From: an uncultured Phaeodactylibacter sp.
Lineage (GTDB): Bacteria > Bacteroidota > Bacteroidia > Chitinophagales > Saprospiraceae
Reading direction: 5' to 3'
Assembly (NCBI GenBank): GCA_913057245.1
Contig: CAJXNH010000017.1
Coordinates: 1 to 64,000 of the forward strand
DNA: 64,000 nucleotides
Part shown: one piece after another, positions 52,785 to 60,871 of the stretch
Layout of the letters: the number at the start of each line of letters is the position of its first letter
How positions within the stretch are numbered: position 1 is the first letter of the stretch
Translations under genes and position numbers: made by a program
Notes under the pieces: model-generated
Databases searched by the model: none
What the model was told of the DNA's origin: nothing
The model's input: only the letters and a program-made list of their open reading frames with translations

Positions 52785-52826
52785 AAAGCGGAAATCAGAA
52801 GTAAAAGACTTCCGGTTTCCGCTTTT
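52785..52826. terminator. Bidirectional terminator between the ACMSD-like gene and typA
   Basis: AAAGCGGAAA / TTTCCGCTTT outer stem with an inner GAAGT/ACTTC stem and a three-base internal bulge; T-tracts on both strands. Confidence 0.85.
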
Positions 52827-52847
52827 CAACACATTGTCCTATTCAGG

Positions 52848-54653
52848 CTACGCCAGCGCCTTGTTCTTAGCACGCTTCCGCTCATGCTCCTTGAGCAGCG
52901 TTTTGCGCAGGCGGATAGATTCCGGCGTGACCTCTACGTATTCGTCTTCCTGAATGTATTCCAGGGCTTCTTCAAGCGTAAAAACCTTGGGTGGGATGAG
53001 CTTCATCTTATCATCTGCGCCCGAGGAACGCATGTTGGTCAGTTTTTTGGTTTTGATGAGGTTCACCACGAGGTCGCCCGGGCGGCTGTTTTCGCCGACC
53101 ACCTGTCCCTCGTAAATTTCATCGCCGGCGCTGATGAAGAATTTGCCGCGGTCCTGCAGGTTGTTGATACTGTAGGGAATGGCTGTACCGGTTTCCATAG
53201 AAATCAGCGAGCCATTGATGCGGCCCGGAATATCGCCTTTATGCGGCTGGAATTCCAGGAAGCGGTGGGTCATGATAGCTTCGCCGGCAGTCGCGGTCAG
53301 CATTTGGCTACGCAGGCCAATAATACCCCGGGAGGGGATTTCGAAGCGCAGCTGCACCCGGTCACCCTTGGGTTCCATAGACAACATGATGCCTTTGCGC
53401 TGGGTAACCATATTAATGGCTGTACCAGACTGCTCGTCCGGGATGTCGATGGTCAGTTCCTCCACCGGTTCATGAGCCACGCCATCAATACGCTTGGTAA
53501 TCACCTGTGGCTGCCCGATTTGCAGTTCGTAGCCCTCGCGGCGCATGGTTTCAATCAGTACTGCCAGGTGAAGAACGCCACGGCCGTACACACGGAACGT
53601 ATCCGCAGAGCTCGTTTCCTCCACCCGCATAGCCAGGTTGCGCTCCAACTCAGCGGTCAGGCGGTCCTTGATGTGGCGGGAAGTCACGTACTTACCTTCC
53701 TTACCGAAGAAAGGAGAGTCGTTGATGGTGAAGACCATGCTCATCGTGGGTTCGTCGATGGCAATGGTAGGCAGGGCCTCCGGGTTTTCGAAGTCGGCAA
53801 TAGTGTCCCCTATTTCAAAACCTTCGATACCATAAACGGCACAGATTTCACCTGCCTCCACCTGCTCGACTTCCTTGCGTTCAAAACCATCAAAAACGTA
53901 CAGGTTTTTGATACGGCTTTTTTGAACGCTGCCGTCCTTTTTCACCACAGAAACCGGCTGCCCGGCTTTCAGAGAGCCCCGCTGAAGGCGGCCTACAGCG
54001 ATCCGGCCAATGTACTTGCTGTAATCCAGCGAAGTGATGAGCAATTGTGGGGTGCCCTCTGATACCGAGGGTGGTGGAATGTGCTCCAGTATGGCATCGA
54101 GCAGGGGCGTGATATTGTCCGTTTTGTCCCGCCAGTCGTTGCTCATCCAGCCGAATTTGGCAGAGCCGTAGATGGTAGGGAAGTCCAGCTGATCCTCTGT
54201 GGCATCCAGGTTGAACATCAGGTCGAAAACGGCCTCCTGTGCTTCGTCGGGCGTACAGTTTTCCTTATCTACTTTGTTGACCACCACGATTGGCTTCAGG
54301 CCAAGCTCGATCGCTTTTTGAGTGACAAAGCGGGTCTGCGGCATAGGGCCTTCAAAGGCATCTACCAGCAGCAGTACGCCATCTGCCATATTCAGCACGC
54401 GTTCCACTTCACCGCCGAAGTCGCTGTGGCCAGGGGTGTCAATGATGTTGATCTTGGTGCCTTTGTAGGTAATGGACACGTTTTTGGACAAAATGGTAAT
54501 GCCGCGCTCCCGCTCCAGGTCGTTGTTGTCGAGGATGAGCTCGCCCGGCGTCTCGTGGTCGGCAAAGAGCTGCCCCGCGAGGATCATTTTGTCAACCAGG
54601 GTGGTCTTACCGTGGTCAACGTGTGCAATAATGGCGATATTTCTAATATCCAT
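52848..54653 (-). CDS. typA: Translational GTPase TypA/BipA
   Basis: 601 residues, cytoplasmic ribosome-binding GTPase. G-domain motifs: '[17 protein letters not shown]' (G1), '[14 protein letters not shown]' (G2), '[16 protein letters not shown]' (G3), NKVD (G4). EF-Tu-like domain II and the EF-G-like domains follow: '[21 protein letters not shown]' and 'KGIMLSMEP', then the BipA-specific C-terminal domain '[36 protein letters not shown]'. The start at 54653 ([18 protein letters not shown]) fits the family; a longer frame adds a spurious leader. Confidence 0.97.
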   Translation of the reverse strand: MDIRNIAIIAHVDHGKTTLVDKMILAGQLFADHETPGELILDNNDLERERGITILSKNVSITYKGTKINIIDTPGHSDFGGEVERVLNMADGVLLLVDAFEGPMPQTRFVTQKAIELGLKPIVVVNKVDKENCTPDEAQEAVFDLMFNLDATEDQLDFPTIYGSAKFGWMSNDWRDKTDNITPLLDAILEHIPPPSVSEGTPQLLITSLDYSKYIGRIAVGRLQRGSLKAGQPVSVVKKDGSVQKSRIKNLYVFDGFERKEVEQVEAGEICAVYGIEGFEIGDTIADFENPEALPTIAIDEPTMSMVFTINDSPFFGKEGKYVTSRHIKDRLTAELERNLAMRVEETSSADTFRVYGRGVLHLAVLIETMRREGYELQIGQPQVITKRIDGVAHEPVEELTIDIPDEQSGTAINMVTQRKGIMLSMEPKGDRVQLRFEIPSRGIIGLRSQMLTATAGEAIMTHRFLEFQPHKGDIPGRINGSLISMETGTAIPYSINNLQDRGKFFISAGDEIYEGQVVGENSRPGDLVVNLIKTKKLTNMRSSGADDKMKLIPPKVFTLEEALEYIQEDEYVEVTPESIRLRKTLLKEHERKRAKNKALA

Positions 54654-54872
54654 GTTATTCAAGTTAATGTACTGCCAAATTGTGGTGTTCTGGCAAAGAA
54701 GGCGCAAAGGTAGGCTTATTTTTCTGCAATCGCTATACCCGTGCGTTAATTTGGGATTAATTATTTGGGGTAACCGCCTCAGTTACAGCGGCCGGGGTGT
54801 TAAGGAAGCGTTAAGGCAAGTCTTAATGTTTTTGGTAAAGGCAACTAGCGCAGACTTAAAGTAGTTTTTATT

Positions 54873-54944
54873 ATGGATTCACAAAACATCATCTTGGAAA
54901 GCCTGCAAAAGTGCAGGTGGCATGATATAAAATTCAACTGTTGA
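54873..54944 (+). CDS. Possible 23-residue leader peptide
   Basis: ATG at 54873 opens a 23-codon frame (MDSQNIILESLQKCRWHDIK...) ending TGA at 54942-54944. Its stop overlaps the TTG start of the next ORF as TTGA. The only support is this coupling geometry and the lack of another ATG for the downstream gene. Speculative. Confidence 0.25.
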   Translation: MDSQNIILESLQKCRWHDIKFNC

Positions 54945-55282
54945 AGACCTTACGCAATATCATTTCCCTATTGTCGCTGGCCGCCGTTGCCAGCAACCCG
55001 GTAAGCGGAGTGCTCGCTCCTGCTCATGCCGGAGGATGTTGTGTGCTTAAGCTTTTCAACAGTTCCTGTGAGCTGGACGCTTCACCGGAAACCCTGCACT
55101 GGGAGCCGGTCTTACCAGATGGCGATTCTTGCAATGCCAGTTTGCCCAAGGATATGGTGTTTCCAGCCCTGGTCCTGGCGGTTTCTTCCAATTCCTTAGC
55201 AGAAACGGTATCTGATGCAGTCCGGCTGCCTTTCTACCTTACAAATCAGTCTTTACTTTTTTACGACCCTGCGTCGATTTGA
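54941..55282 (+). CDS. Small secreted protein, unknown
   Basis: 113 residues starting with TTG. A good signal peptide (MKTLRNIISLLSLAAVASNPVSGVLAPAHA) precedes a cysteine-containing mature part ('GGCCVLKLFNSSCELDASPE', then 'DGDSCNASLPKD') and a mildly hydrophobic tail. Four to five cysteines in a small exported protein suggest disulfides. No family recognised. Initiation from TTG would be poor alone but could be coupled to the leader frame ending at 54944. Followed after about 80 bases by a coiled-coil gene in the same direction. Confidence 0.5.
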   Translation: MKTLRNIISLLSLAAVASNPVSGVLAPAHAGGCCVLKLFNSSCELDASPETLHWEPVLPDGDSCNASLPKDMVFPALVLAVSSNSLAETVSDAVRLPFYLTNQSLLFYDPASI

Positions 55283-55362
55283 TTTTTTGAATGCTTTTGG
55301 TGCCCCCGCACCTATTCATCATCAAAACCGCAGCGCTGAGCTGCACAAAAAAAGTTCGGACT

Positions 55363-55719
55363 ATGGCTACCTATTCCCAAAGTCAAAATGCATTTGCTTT
55401 AAAAAGCTGGTTTAAGGAAATTCAGTTTTATGAGCAGGAAATCCGCAATTGTGAGTGGAGCCTCGAAGAGGTGCTCATCAAAGCAGAAACCACCGAAGAC
55501 CGCGCAAAAGTGGAACACTTTCAAAATCAGTTCCTGCTGCAGCGCCTCAATCTGCAACGCCTCCAAAAACAACTGCGTGAAGCTGTGGAAGCTTCCAGTC
55601 AATATCTTGAACAAGCCTTTAGTGAGGTGCGCCACTTCCGGCAGTACTTCAAAAGCCTGCTGAAGGAGTTCGATGCCTTCCTCCACAAATATTTTGCGAT
55701 ACCACAGCTGAAGTTGTAG
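55363..55719 (+). CDS. Coiled-coil hypothetical protein
   Basis: 118 residues, soluble and almost entirely helical ('WFKEIQFYEQEIRNCEWSLEEVLIKAETTEDRAKVEHFQNQFLLQRLNLQRLQKQLREAVE' heptad-like region, then 'YFKSLLKEFDAFLHKYF'). The start at 55363 (MATYSQSQNAF) is preferred to 55291, whose extra 24 residues look non-coding. Ends at a very strong terminator. Function unknown. Confidence 0.7.
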   Translation: MATYSQSQNAFALKSWFKEIQFYEQEIRNCEWSLEEVLIKAETTEDRAKVEHFQNQFLLQRLNLQRLQKQLREAVEASSQYLEQAFSEVRHFRQYFKSLLKEFDAFLHKYFAIPQLKL

Positions 55720-55722
55720 GGG

Positions 55723-55762
55723 CAACAAAAAAGGCGACCCGGAAGGGTCGCCTTTTTTGTTG
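55723..55762 (+). terminator. Strong intrinsic terminator
   Basis: An 18-base perfect stem (55723-55740 / 55745-55762) containing GGCGACCC/GGGTCGCC with a four-base GGAA loop and an A/T-rich base that provides the T-tract on either strand. Confidence 0.9.
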
Positions 55763-55893
55763 ATCCAACGGTTTTAAATAAACTTTAAGATAATATATCG
55801 AATAAATTGGTCCGAAAGTTAGTTAGGGTAATTGTGCGCAACGCATTTGTGTGTTGCTGTTCCTAAAACCGAATCTGTTAAACGAACTAGCTT

Positions 55894-56985
55894 ATGAAAA
55901 ACTTCAGAATTGCCGCCCTGCTGGGCCTTGCCGCTGTGCTGGCTTTTTCCAGCTGTAAGAAAGATGATGATACAACCGTTCCTTCGGCCAACGTGGATGA
56001 AATTCCGGAGCCGGGCTGTATTGGTGTGACCCGCGACGATGCCATCGTGCTGCGTTTTGACTATACCTACTATCAGGGAGAAGAGCCGCGCGTGGAGATC
56101 GTGCGTACCCGTACCGATGAGCGCGTGAAGTATGATACCACGGTCTTTTTCCCTACCGTGGAAGGCAACAAAGTGGTCATCCGCATTCCCAACATCCGCC
56201 TGAGCGATGACGAGTTCAATTACACGGCAAATTGTGTGACTATCGAAGAGCGCGATGATACCCGTCCGGCGAATGACCGCTGGTTTGAGCAAACGGAGTT
56301 TAAGAATCAGGAAGAATTTTCTCAGACCCGCATGGCCACACAGCTCGTGGTGGACGTGAGTAGCTCCCTGGGCGAAGACCGGGAGAAGGTCAGACAGTAT
56401 GCGCTGGATTTTGCGGAGCAGACCCTGGCTGGCGGGGCAGGCTTTATTGGCCTGACATTATTTGCGGACACCGTGATCACTTATCCGTTTACGAATCAGA
56501 TTGGCGACATTTCAGCAGCCCTCAACAGCTTCCCGTACCCTGACCTCAACGCGCAGACCTTTACCCGCCTGAGCGATGGTATTCTTAGCGGCCTGAACGC
56601 CCTGGAAAACGCAGAGCTTGATGTGGACGATAGAGTGCTCGTAGCGTTTACGGATGGTAACGATAATGGCTCCAACAACCCCACCGGTAATCAGCAGATG
56701 ATTCAGGCGTCGGAGTTTCCGCGCTATATGATCGGGCTGAAAGGAAAAGGCCTGGAGTACAACACCAACTACCTGAAAAGCCTGGCGAGCAACGAAACCT
56801 TCTTCGTGGAGGCTGAAGATGCCGATGAGCTGCAGGCACGCTTCAATGACATCAATGAGCTGATCGCCAATATCTATACCGTGATTTATAACCGGTCTAC
56901 GCAGACCTTCAATCCGGATATCGATGAGCCGGTTAGCCTGAGAGCGATTTTTTACGCTACGCCATATCGGATTGATCAGAACTAA
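55894..56985 (+). CDS. von Willebrand factor A (vWA) domain lipoprotein
   Basis: 363 residues. Lipoprotein signal with lipobox FSSC (Cys ~21). After ~140 residues of beta-rich linker comes a vWA domain with an intact MIDAS: DVSSS in 'MATQLVVDVSSSLGEDREKV' (DxSxS), the Thr near 'TFTRLSDGILSGL', and the Asp in 'VLVAFTDGNDNGSNN'. It ends 'PVSLRAIFYATPYRIDQ'. It probably binds a protein partner at the cell envelope in a metal-dependent way. Single gene with its own terminator; partner unknown. Confidence 0.88.
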   Translation: MKNFRIAALLGLAAVLAFSSCKKDDDTTVPSANVDEIPEPGCIGVTRDDAIVLRFDYTYYQGEEPRVEIVRTRTDERVKYDTTVFFPTVEGNKVVIRIPNIRLSDDEFNYTANCVTIEERDDTRPANDRWFEQTEFKNQEEFSQTRMATQLVVDVSSSLGEDREKVRQYALDFAEQTLAGGAGFIGLTLFADTVITYPFTNQIGDISAALNSFPYPDLNAQTFTRLSDGILSGLNALENAELDVDDRVLVAFTDGNDNGSNNPTGNQQMIQASEFPRYMIGLKGKGLEYNTNYLKSLASNETFFVEAEDADELQARFNDINELIANIYTVIYNRSTQTFNPDIDEPVSLRAIFYATPYRIDQN

Positions 56986-57010
56986 TTGCCCTTAAAGAGC
57001 AGTATCGGCT

Positions 57011-57051
57011 GCCCTGCCCTGTTCCTAACGAATGAGGCAGGGCATTTTTTT
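57011..57051 (+). terminator. Intrinsic terminator of the vWA gene
   Basis: GCCCTGCC / GGCAGGGC (57011-57018, 57036-57043) with a 17-base loop, then A and seven T. It abuts the stop of the convergent rlmB at 57055. Confidence 0.82.
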
Positions 57052-57054
57052 GCC

Positions 57055-57801
57055 CTACTTCCGCTGCCGCATCGCCTCGTACAGCATCATACCGCCCGCT
57101 ACAGAGACATTCAGGGAGTCCGTCTGCCCCTTCTGGGGGATGATAAAAGTCTGATCTGCTTTTCGGGCCACCGCCGGGCTGATACCTTCCCCTTCCGCAC
57201 CGAGTACAAAAGCCACCGGGGCAGTCAGGTCTAAATCGTAAATAGCCTTATCTGCCTGTAAATCGCTGGCCAGCACCTGAATGCCGGATTGCTGCAGGTA
57301 CTCAATGACGGTGATCAGGCTCTTTTCCCGGCAAACGGGGATGGTGTTGAGCGCCCCGGCACTCGTTTTCATGGCTTCGGGATTGATTTGAGCGCTGTTT
57401 TTCTGTGTGATGACCAGCGCGTGGGCACCGCAGACCTCGGCCGTACGGGCGATGGCACCGAAGTTGCGCACGTCCGTGACCCCATCAAGGAGGACAAAAA
57501 GTGGCGTTTGTGAACGTTCAAAGACCATCGGCAGGATGTCTTCCATTTTCTGATAACGGATCAGCGCCTGTAAGGCCACTACCCCCTGATGATTACCATT
57601 GGTGTAGCGTTTGAGGCGCTCCTTGGGGATGACCAGCATGGGGACATCTGCTGACTTGCACAAATGGCGCAGCTCTTTTTCCATTTCGCCCCGAATGCCC
57701 TTTTGCAGCATCACTTTTTCGATAGGGACGCCATTTTCCAGTGCCTCGACTACCGGATGGCGGCCGTAGATGATATTGAGGTCTTGTTGTGGTTTTGCCA
57801 T
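57055..57801 (-). CDS. rlmB: 23S rRNA (guanosine-2'-O)-methyltransferase RlmB
   Basis: 248 residues, SpoU/TrmH family. N-terminal L30e-like substrate domain ('IIYGRHPVVEALENGVPIEKVMLQKG'), then the knotted SPOUT domain: 'PLFVLLDGVTDVRNFGAIARTAEVCGAHALVI', 'PVAFVLGAEGEGISP' and 'IIPQKGQTDSLNVSVAGGMMLYEAMR' (motifs 1-3 with the catalytic Arg/Asn and cofactor loop). It methylates 23S rRNA in the peptidyl-transferase loop. It lies 52 bases after the sugar nucleotidyltransferase gene and may share its transcript. Confidence 0.93.
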   Translation of the reverse strand: MAKPQQDLNIIYGRHPVVEALENGVPIEKVMLQKGIRGEMEKELRHLCKSADVPMLVIPKERLKRYTNGNHQGVVALQALIRYQKMEDILPMVFERSQTPLFVLLDGVTDVRNFGAIARTAEVCGAHALVITQKNSAQINPEAMKTSAGALNTIPVCREKSLITVIEYLQQSGIQVLASDLQADKAIYDLDLTAPVAFVLGAEGEGISPAVARKADQTFIIPQKGQTDSLNVSVAGGMMLYEAMRQRK

Positions 57802-57853
57802 AGTGAGATGGTGAGGCTTTTACAGAATGATGAATCAGGCAGGTGCAGGCGGT

Positions 57854-58861
57854 TTAGCTCCGGGGCAGGCTGAAGTCGATCTCGGTATTGTCGCCAATGT
57901 TGAGGCTTTGGCGCAAGCCGGTGATGGCCGTGTCGTTGCCCACTACTGAGCGCTGCAGGATGACCTCTTTGATGTGCGCATAGTTACCGATAATGCTATC
58001 CTTAATTATGGTGTGGCTGATGCGGGCGTTATTGCCGATGGTGACGTGGGGCCCGATGATGGAATTCGAAATCTTGCAGTTCTGCCCAATACTCACCGGG
58101 TGGATGATGATGGAGTTGTCGAACGGCGGCAGGTTGGTGGAGGCGTAGCCGGAGCGGTCAAGGAAAGCGGAATTGGTATCCAGCAACACTTCTTTTTTGC
58201 CGCAGTCGAACCAGTTGTCCACGATCTCGGTGGAAAAATGCACGCCCTGCTCAATCATGCGCATAAAGGCATCGGTGAGTGGGAATTCCCCGTTGGAACG
58301 GATGTTGTGGCTGATGTTGAACTCCAGGGCATCAATCAATTGCTCGGCTTCCTTAATCTTGTAAAAGCCCACCATGGCCATGTCTGACTTGGGGATTTTG
58401 GGCTTTTCCACCACCCGTTTTACCCGGCCGCCCTGCCCGTATTCCACCACGCCAAACTTGCGGGGGTCGTCCACTTTCTTCACGCACAGGCAGGAGTTAG
58501 GGCATTTGATGACCTTTTCGAAGTCCACATCCAGGATGACGTCTCCAAAAAATACGACCAGTTCCTTGTCTGACCGGATCATATCCCGGGCCGTCCAGAT
58601 GGCATGTCCGGAGCCCAGGCGCACCTCCTGTGTGATGTATTCCCGGTTAATATCCGGGTAGGCTTTGTCTACGTAGTTTTTGATTTTCTCCCCCAGGTAG
58701 CCGATCACAAAAATAAAATCGCGGATACCCTGCTCAATCAACTGATCAATGATGAAGGAGATAATCGGTTTCCCGGCAACGGGTATAAGCGGCTTGGGCT
58801 GCGTGTACGTCAGCGGGCGCAGGCGGGTACCTGCACCAGCGACGGGAATGACTGCTTTCAT
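57854..58861 (-). CDS. Sugar-phosphate nucleotidyltransferase (glucose-1-phosphate thymidylyl/uridylyl-type) with left-handed beta helix
   Basis: 335 residues, cytoplasmic. N-terminal GT-A fold: 'AVIPVAGAGTRLRPLTYTQPKPLIPVAGKP', 'FVIGYLGEKI', 'LGSGHAIWTARDM', 'VVFFGDVILDVDF' (metal Asp), 'FGVVEYGQGGRVKRVVEKP' and 'VDNWFDCGKKEVLLDTN'. From ~245 there are hexapeptide repeats ('IHPVSIGQNCKISNSIIGPHVTIGNNARISHTIIKDSIIGNYAHI'). This is the archaeal/Bacteroidota-type RfbA-like enzyme that activates sugar-1-phosphates; the exact nucleotide and sugar are unclear. It is divergent from the Rrf2 gene. Confidence 0.9.
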   Translation of the reverse strand: MKAVIPVAGAGTRLRPLTYTQPKPLIPVAGKPIISFIIDQLIEQGIRDFIFVIGYLGEKIKNYVDKAYPDINREYITQEVRLGSGHAIWTARDMIRSDKELVVFFGDVILDVDFEKVIKCPNSCLCVKKVDDPRKFGVVEYGQGGRVKRVVEKPKIPKSDMAMVGFYKIKEAEQLIDALEFNISHNIRSNGEFPLTDAFMRMIEQGVHFSTEIVDNWFDCGKKEVLLDTNSAFLDRSGYASTNLPPFDNSIIIHPVSIGQNCKISNSIIGPHVTIGNNARISHTIIKDSIIGNYAHIKEVILQRSVVGNDTAITGLRQSLNIGDNTEIDFSLPRS

Positions 58862-58948
58862 TCGGCAAAGATAGGGATTATCCTATTTCTTTTTTATCAG
58901 TCCGAATTCCTGAATTTTTGAGCTCACGAACAAAAACGGCTGGTGAAT

Positions 58949-58964
58949 TGTGATACCTGTCACA
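58949..58964. promoter_or_regulatory. CRP/FNR-type palindrome
   Basis: TGTGA-TACCTG-TCACA, perfect five-base arms with a six-base spacer, identical to the CRP consensus. It lies 53 bases before the Rrf2 ATG and 88 bases from the divergent nucleotidyltransferase start, upstream of a TATCTTGG -7-like box. Bacteroidota carry CRP-family regulators, so it may be a functional activator site. Confidence 0.5.
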
Positions 58965-59016
58965 GGGTATCTATTCATAATCCTACTATCTTGGGCGACA
59001 AGAACGACTTTTACCT

Positions 59017-59460
59017 ATGTTATCGAAAAAATCAAAGTACGCTATTAACGCCTTGCTGTATGTTTCGCGACATCGTAATGAAGAACGGCCCATATTAGCT
59101 TCGGAAATAGCGGAAGGCGAAAATATCCCACACAAGTTTTTGGAAGCTATTCTGCTGGATCTTAAAAATGCCGGCTTTTTGCGTAGCAAGCGCGGCCGGA
59201 AAGGGGGGTACTTTCTTAAAGTGCCACCAGAGGAGATCAGCCTGGCGCGGGTGATGCGCTTATTTGACGGGCCGATTGCGATGCTGCCCTGCGTTTCTCT
59301 CAACTATTACGAGCGTTGCGAAGAGTGCAAAGATGAGAAAACCTGCGGTATACGGGCAGTCTTCCTGACCATCCGTGATCAAACCCTGAAGACGCTGGAG
59401 GACAACAGCATGGCTGCAATAATGGAAAGGGAGGAAGCACTGCGAAAAGAACAGTCTTAA
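59017..59460 (+). CDS. Rrf2-family transcriptional regulator, probable Fe-S sensor
   Basis: 147 residues. Winged HTH 'SKKSKYAINALLYVSRHRNEERPILASEIAEGENIPHKFLEAILLDLKNAGFLRSKRGRKGGYFL' is the Rrf2 signature. Four cysteines C92, C101, C104, C110 (in 'LPCVSLNYYERCEECKDEKTCGIR') provide the ligand set expected for a [2Fe-2S] or similar cluster, as in IscR/NsrR relatives. It probably senses cluster status, NO or sulfur. Targets are unknown; a CRP-type palindrome lies upstream. Followed after 38 bases by a small secreted protein gene with its own -7 box. Confidence 0.92.
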   Translation: MLSKKSKYAINALLYVSRHRNEERPILASEIAEGENIPHKFLEAILLDLKNAGFLRSKRGRKGGYFLKVPPEEISLARVMRLFDGPIAMLPCVSLNYYERCEECKDEKTCGIRAVFLTIRDQTLKTLEDNSMAAIMEREEALRKEQS

Positions 59461-59474
59461 AAACCATTTTTCCC

Positions 59475-59482
59475 TACCTTTG
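59475..59482 (+). promoter_or_regulatory. -7 box upstream of the secreted protein gene at 59499
   Basis: TACCTTTG matches TAnnTTTG and ends 16 bases before the ATG, implying a leader of about ten bases. No clear -33. Confidence 0.4.
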
Positions 59483-59498
59483 CCTCAAAATCAGAAAC

Positions 59499-60125
59499 AT
59501 GAAGAATATTCTCGCTACTGCACTATTTGGCGCACTTTTCCTGTTGGCTCAGCCAATGCTCGCACAGGATGCGCTCCTGGATAAGCTGGCGGATGCCGCC
59601 TGCGCCTGTATTTCCAAAAAAGACACGGATGCTATGTCCACGGATGACCTTCAGATGCAGCTTGGCTTTTGCATTATGGAAGCGGTGGGTGCCAATCAGG
59701 CGGCCTTCGAAAAGGAATACGGTGAGCTCAATCCGAGTGATCAGTCTGCAATGACTAAGCTGGGAGAGCAAATCGGCATGAAAATGGCCTTCAAATGTCC
59801 CAACGTTATCATGAAGCTGGCGGGGCAGCAACCCCCACAGGGTATGAATGCCGCACCGGCTGCCAAGGCAAAGGGAACGGTTTCGGGCTCCTTTGAAGGG
59901 ATTTCTGGTGACGATATTGCCACCATCACTATCAAAGAGGCGAATGGCCGCACCCAAAAGCTGCTTTGGATGGATTATTTCCAGGGCAGTGATGCACTGA
60001 TTGAAAACCCGGGTAGCCTCAAAGGCAAATCAGTGACGGTGGAGTTTGAAACCATCGAAGTGTATTCGCCTCAGGCTAAAGAATACTTCGACCGTAAAAA
60101 GGTGACCGGGCTGAGCGTACAGTAA
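59499..60125 (+). CDS. Hypothetical secreted protein
   Basis: 208 residues. Signal peptide MKNILATALFGALFLLAQPMLAQ. The N-terminal half is helical with conserved-looking Cys residues ('LADAACACISKKDTDAM', 'LGFCIMEAVGAN', 'FKCPNVIMKLAG'), reminiscent of small exported four-helix proteins in Bacteroidota, followed by an Ala/Pro linker and a C-terminal beta domain ('GTVSGSFEGISGDDIATITIKEANGRTQKLLWMDYFQGSD', 'SVTVEFETIEVYSPQAKEYFDRKKVTGLSV'). No firm family. A repeat copy starts directly at its stop codon. Confidence 0.75.
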   Translation: MKNILATALFGALFLLAQPMLAQDALLDKLADAACACISKKDTDAMSTDDLQMQLGFCIMEAVGANQAAFEKEYGELNPSDQSAMTKLGEQIGMKMAFKCPNVIMKLAGQQPPQGMNAAPAAKAKGTVSGSFEGISGDDIATITIKEANGRTQKLLWMDYFQGSDALIENPGSLKGKSVTVEFETIEVYSPQAKEYFDRKKVTGLSVQ

Positions 60126-60188
60126 AGGGCTTCTCGAATAATAGAATGCAAAACCATTTGTGTATTTTATTTTTGCCCCATTACAAAG
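60125..60188. repeat. Intergenic palindromic repeat, copy A
   Basis: AAGGGCTTCTCGAA at the left and TTTTGCCCCATTACAAAG at the right flank an imperfect inverted repeat (GGGC...GCCC). Its left part recurs at 62991-63028 and its right part at 63687-63707, where an IS200-type element lies between the two halves. Confidence 0.6.
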
Positions 60189-60215
60189 GTACTTTGCACC
60201 GGACTTTTGGCCATT

Positions 60216-60254
60216 AGAAAAGCCGTTTGGACACAAGTTCCAAACGGCTTTTCT
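60216..60254. terminator. Bidirectional terminator
   Basis: Sixteen perfect pairs (60216-60231 / 60239-60254) with AGCCGTTTGGA core, seven-base loop, A/T ends providing T-tracts both ways; serves the secreted-protein and MarR genes. Confidence 0.88.
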
Positions 60255-60283
60255 ACCATGCGTCATATCCGGAAAGTGCAGGT

Positions 60284-60736
60284 TTAATCTGCCCGCAGTT
60301 TATCTAGTAAGTCGCTGAGCTGAGCGGCTTCCTTTTCTGTAAGGGCTTCACAAATCCGGTCCATTTCCGTGTGGAGAATATCGAGCTGGTCCAACATGGC
60401 ATAACCTTCATCGCTCAGTGATACATCCACCAGGCGCTTGTCGTGCGCGCACTCTCTGCGTACCACAAGCCCCTTCTGTGCCAGGCGGTGAACCATTCGG
60501 GAAGTATCCGCCATTTTATCCAGCAGCCGCTCTCTGATCACAGAAGTACTGATGGGTTCGCCTGCACCCCGTAGTACCCGGAGGACGTTGTATTGCTGCA
60601 TGGTGATGCCATAGGGCTTGATCTTGGCCCGCAGTTGGTCTACCATCCAGTTATGGGTATAAATGAGATTGACCATCGCCCGGTGACGGTCATTTCTGAA
60701 GGGTTTGGTCTGGTTGATTGCTTCTTCTATTTTCAT
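60284..60736 (-). CDS. MarR-family transcriptional regulator
   Basis: 150 residues. Winged HTH: 'YGITMQQYNVLRVLRGAGEPISTSVIRERLLDKMADTSRMVHRLAQKGLVVRRECAHDKRLVDVSLSDEGYAMLDQL' with the wing DKR. Helical dimer arms lie at both ends. It is divergent from an SSS symporter gene (start 60872), so it may regulate that transporter, although no clear palindromic operator stands out in the 135-base gap. Confidence 0.92.
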   Translation of the reverse strand: MKIEEAINQTKPFRNDRHRAMVNLIYTHNWMVDQLRAKIKPYGITMQQYNVLRVLRGAGEPISTSVIRERLLDKMADTSRMVHRLAQKGLVVRRECAHDKRLVDVSLSDEGYAMLDQLDILHTEMDRICEALTEKEAAQLSDLLDKLRAD

Positions 60737-60871
60737 GCTCGCCCGGTCTTAGTACTAAAGTTTAAACAACGAAGTTAAGGCTTAGGTTGCATAATCTTCT
60801 TATTTTGGGAGGAATAATCGGGATTGTGGCTACAGGAGCCCTCCTTTTGCAGGAAAAACGAAGACCAGGTT

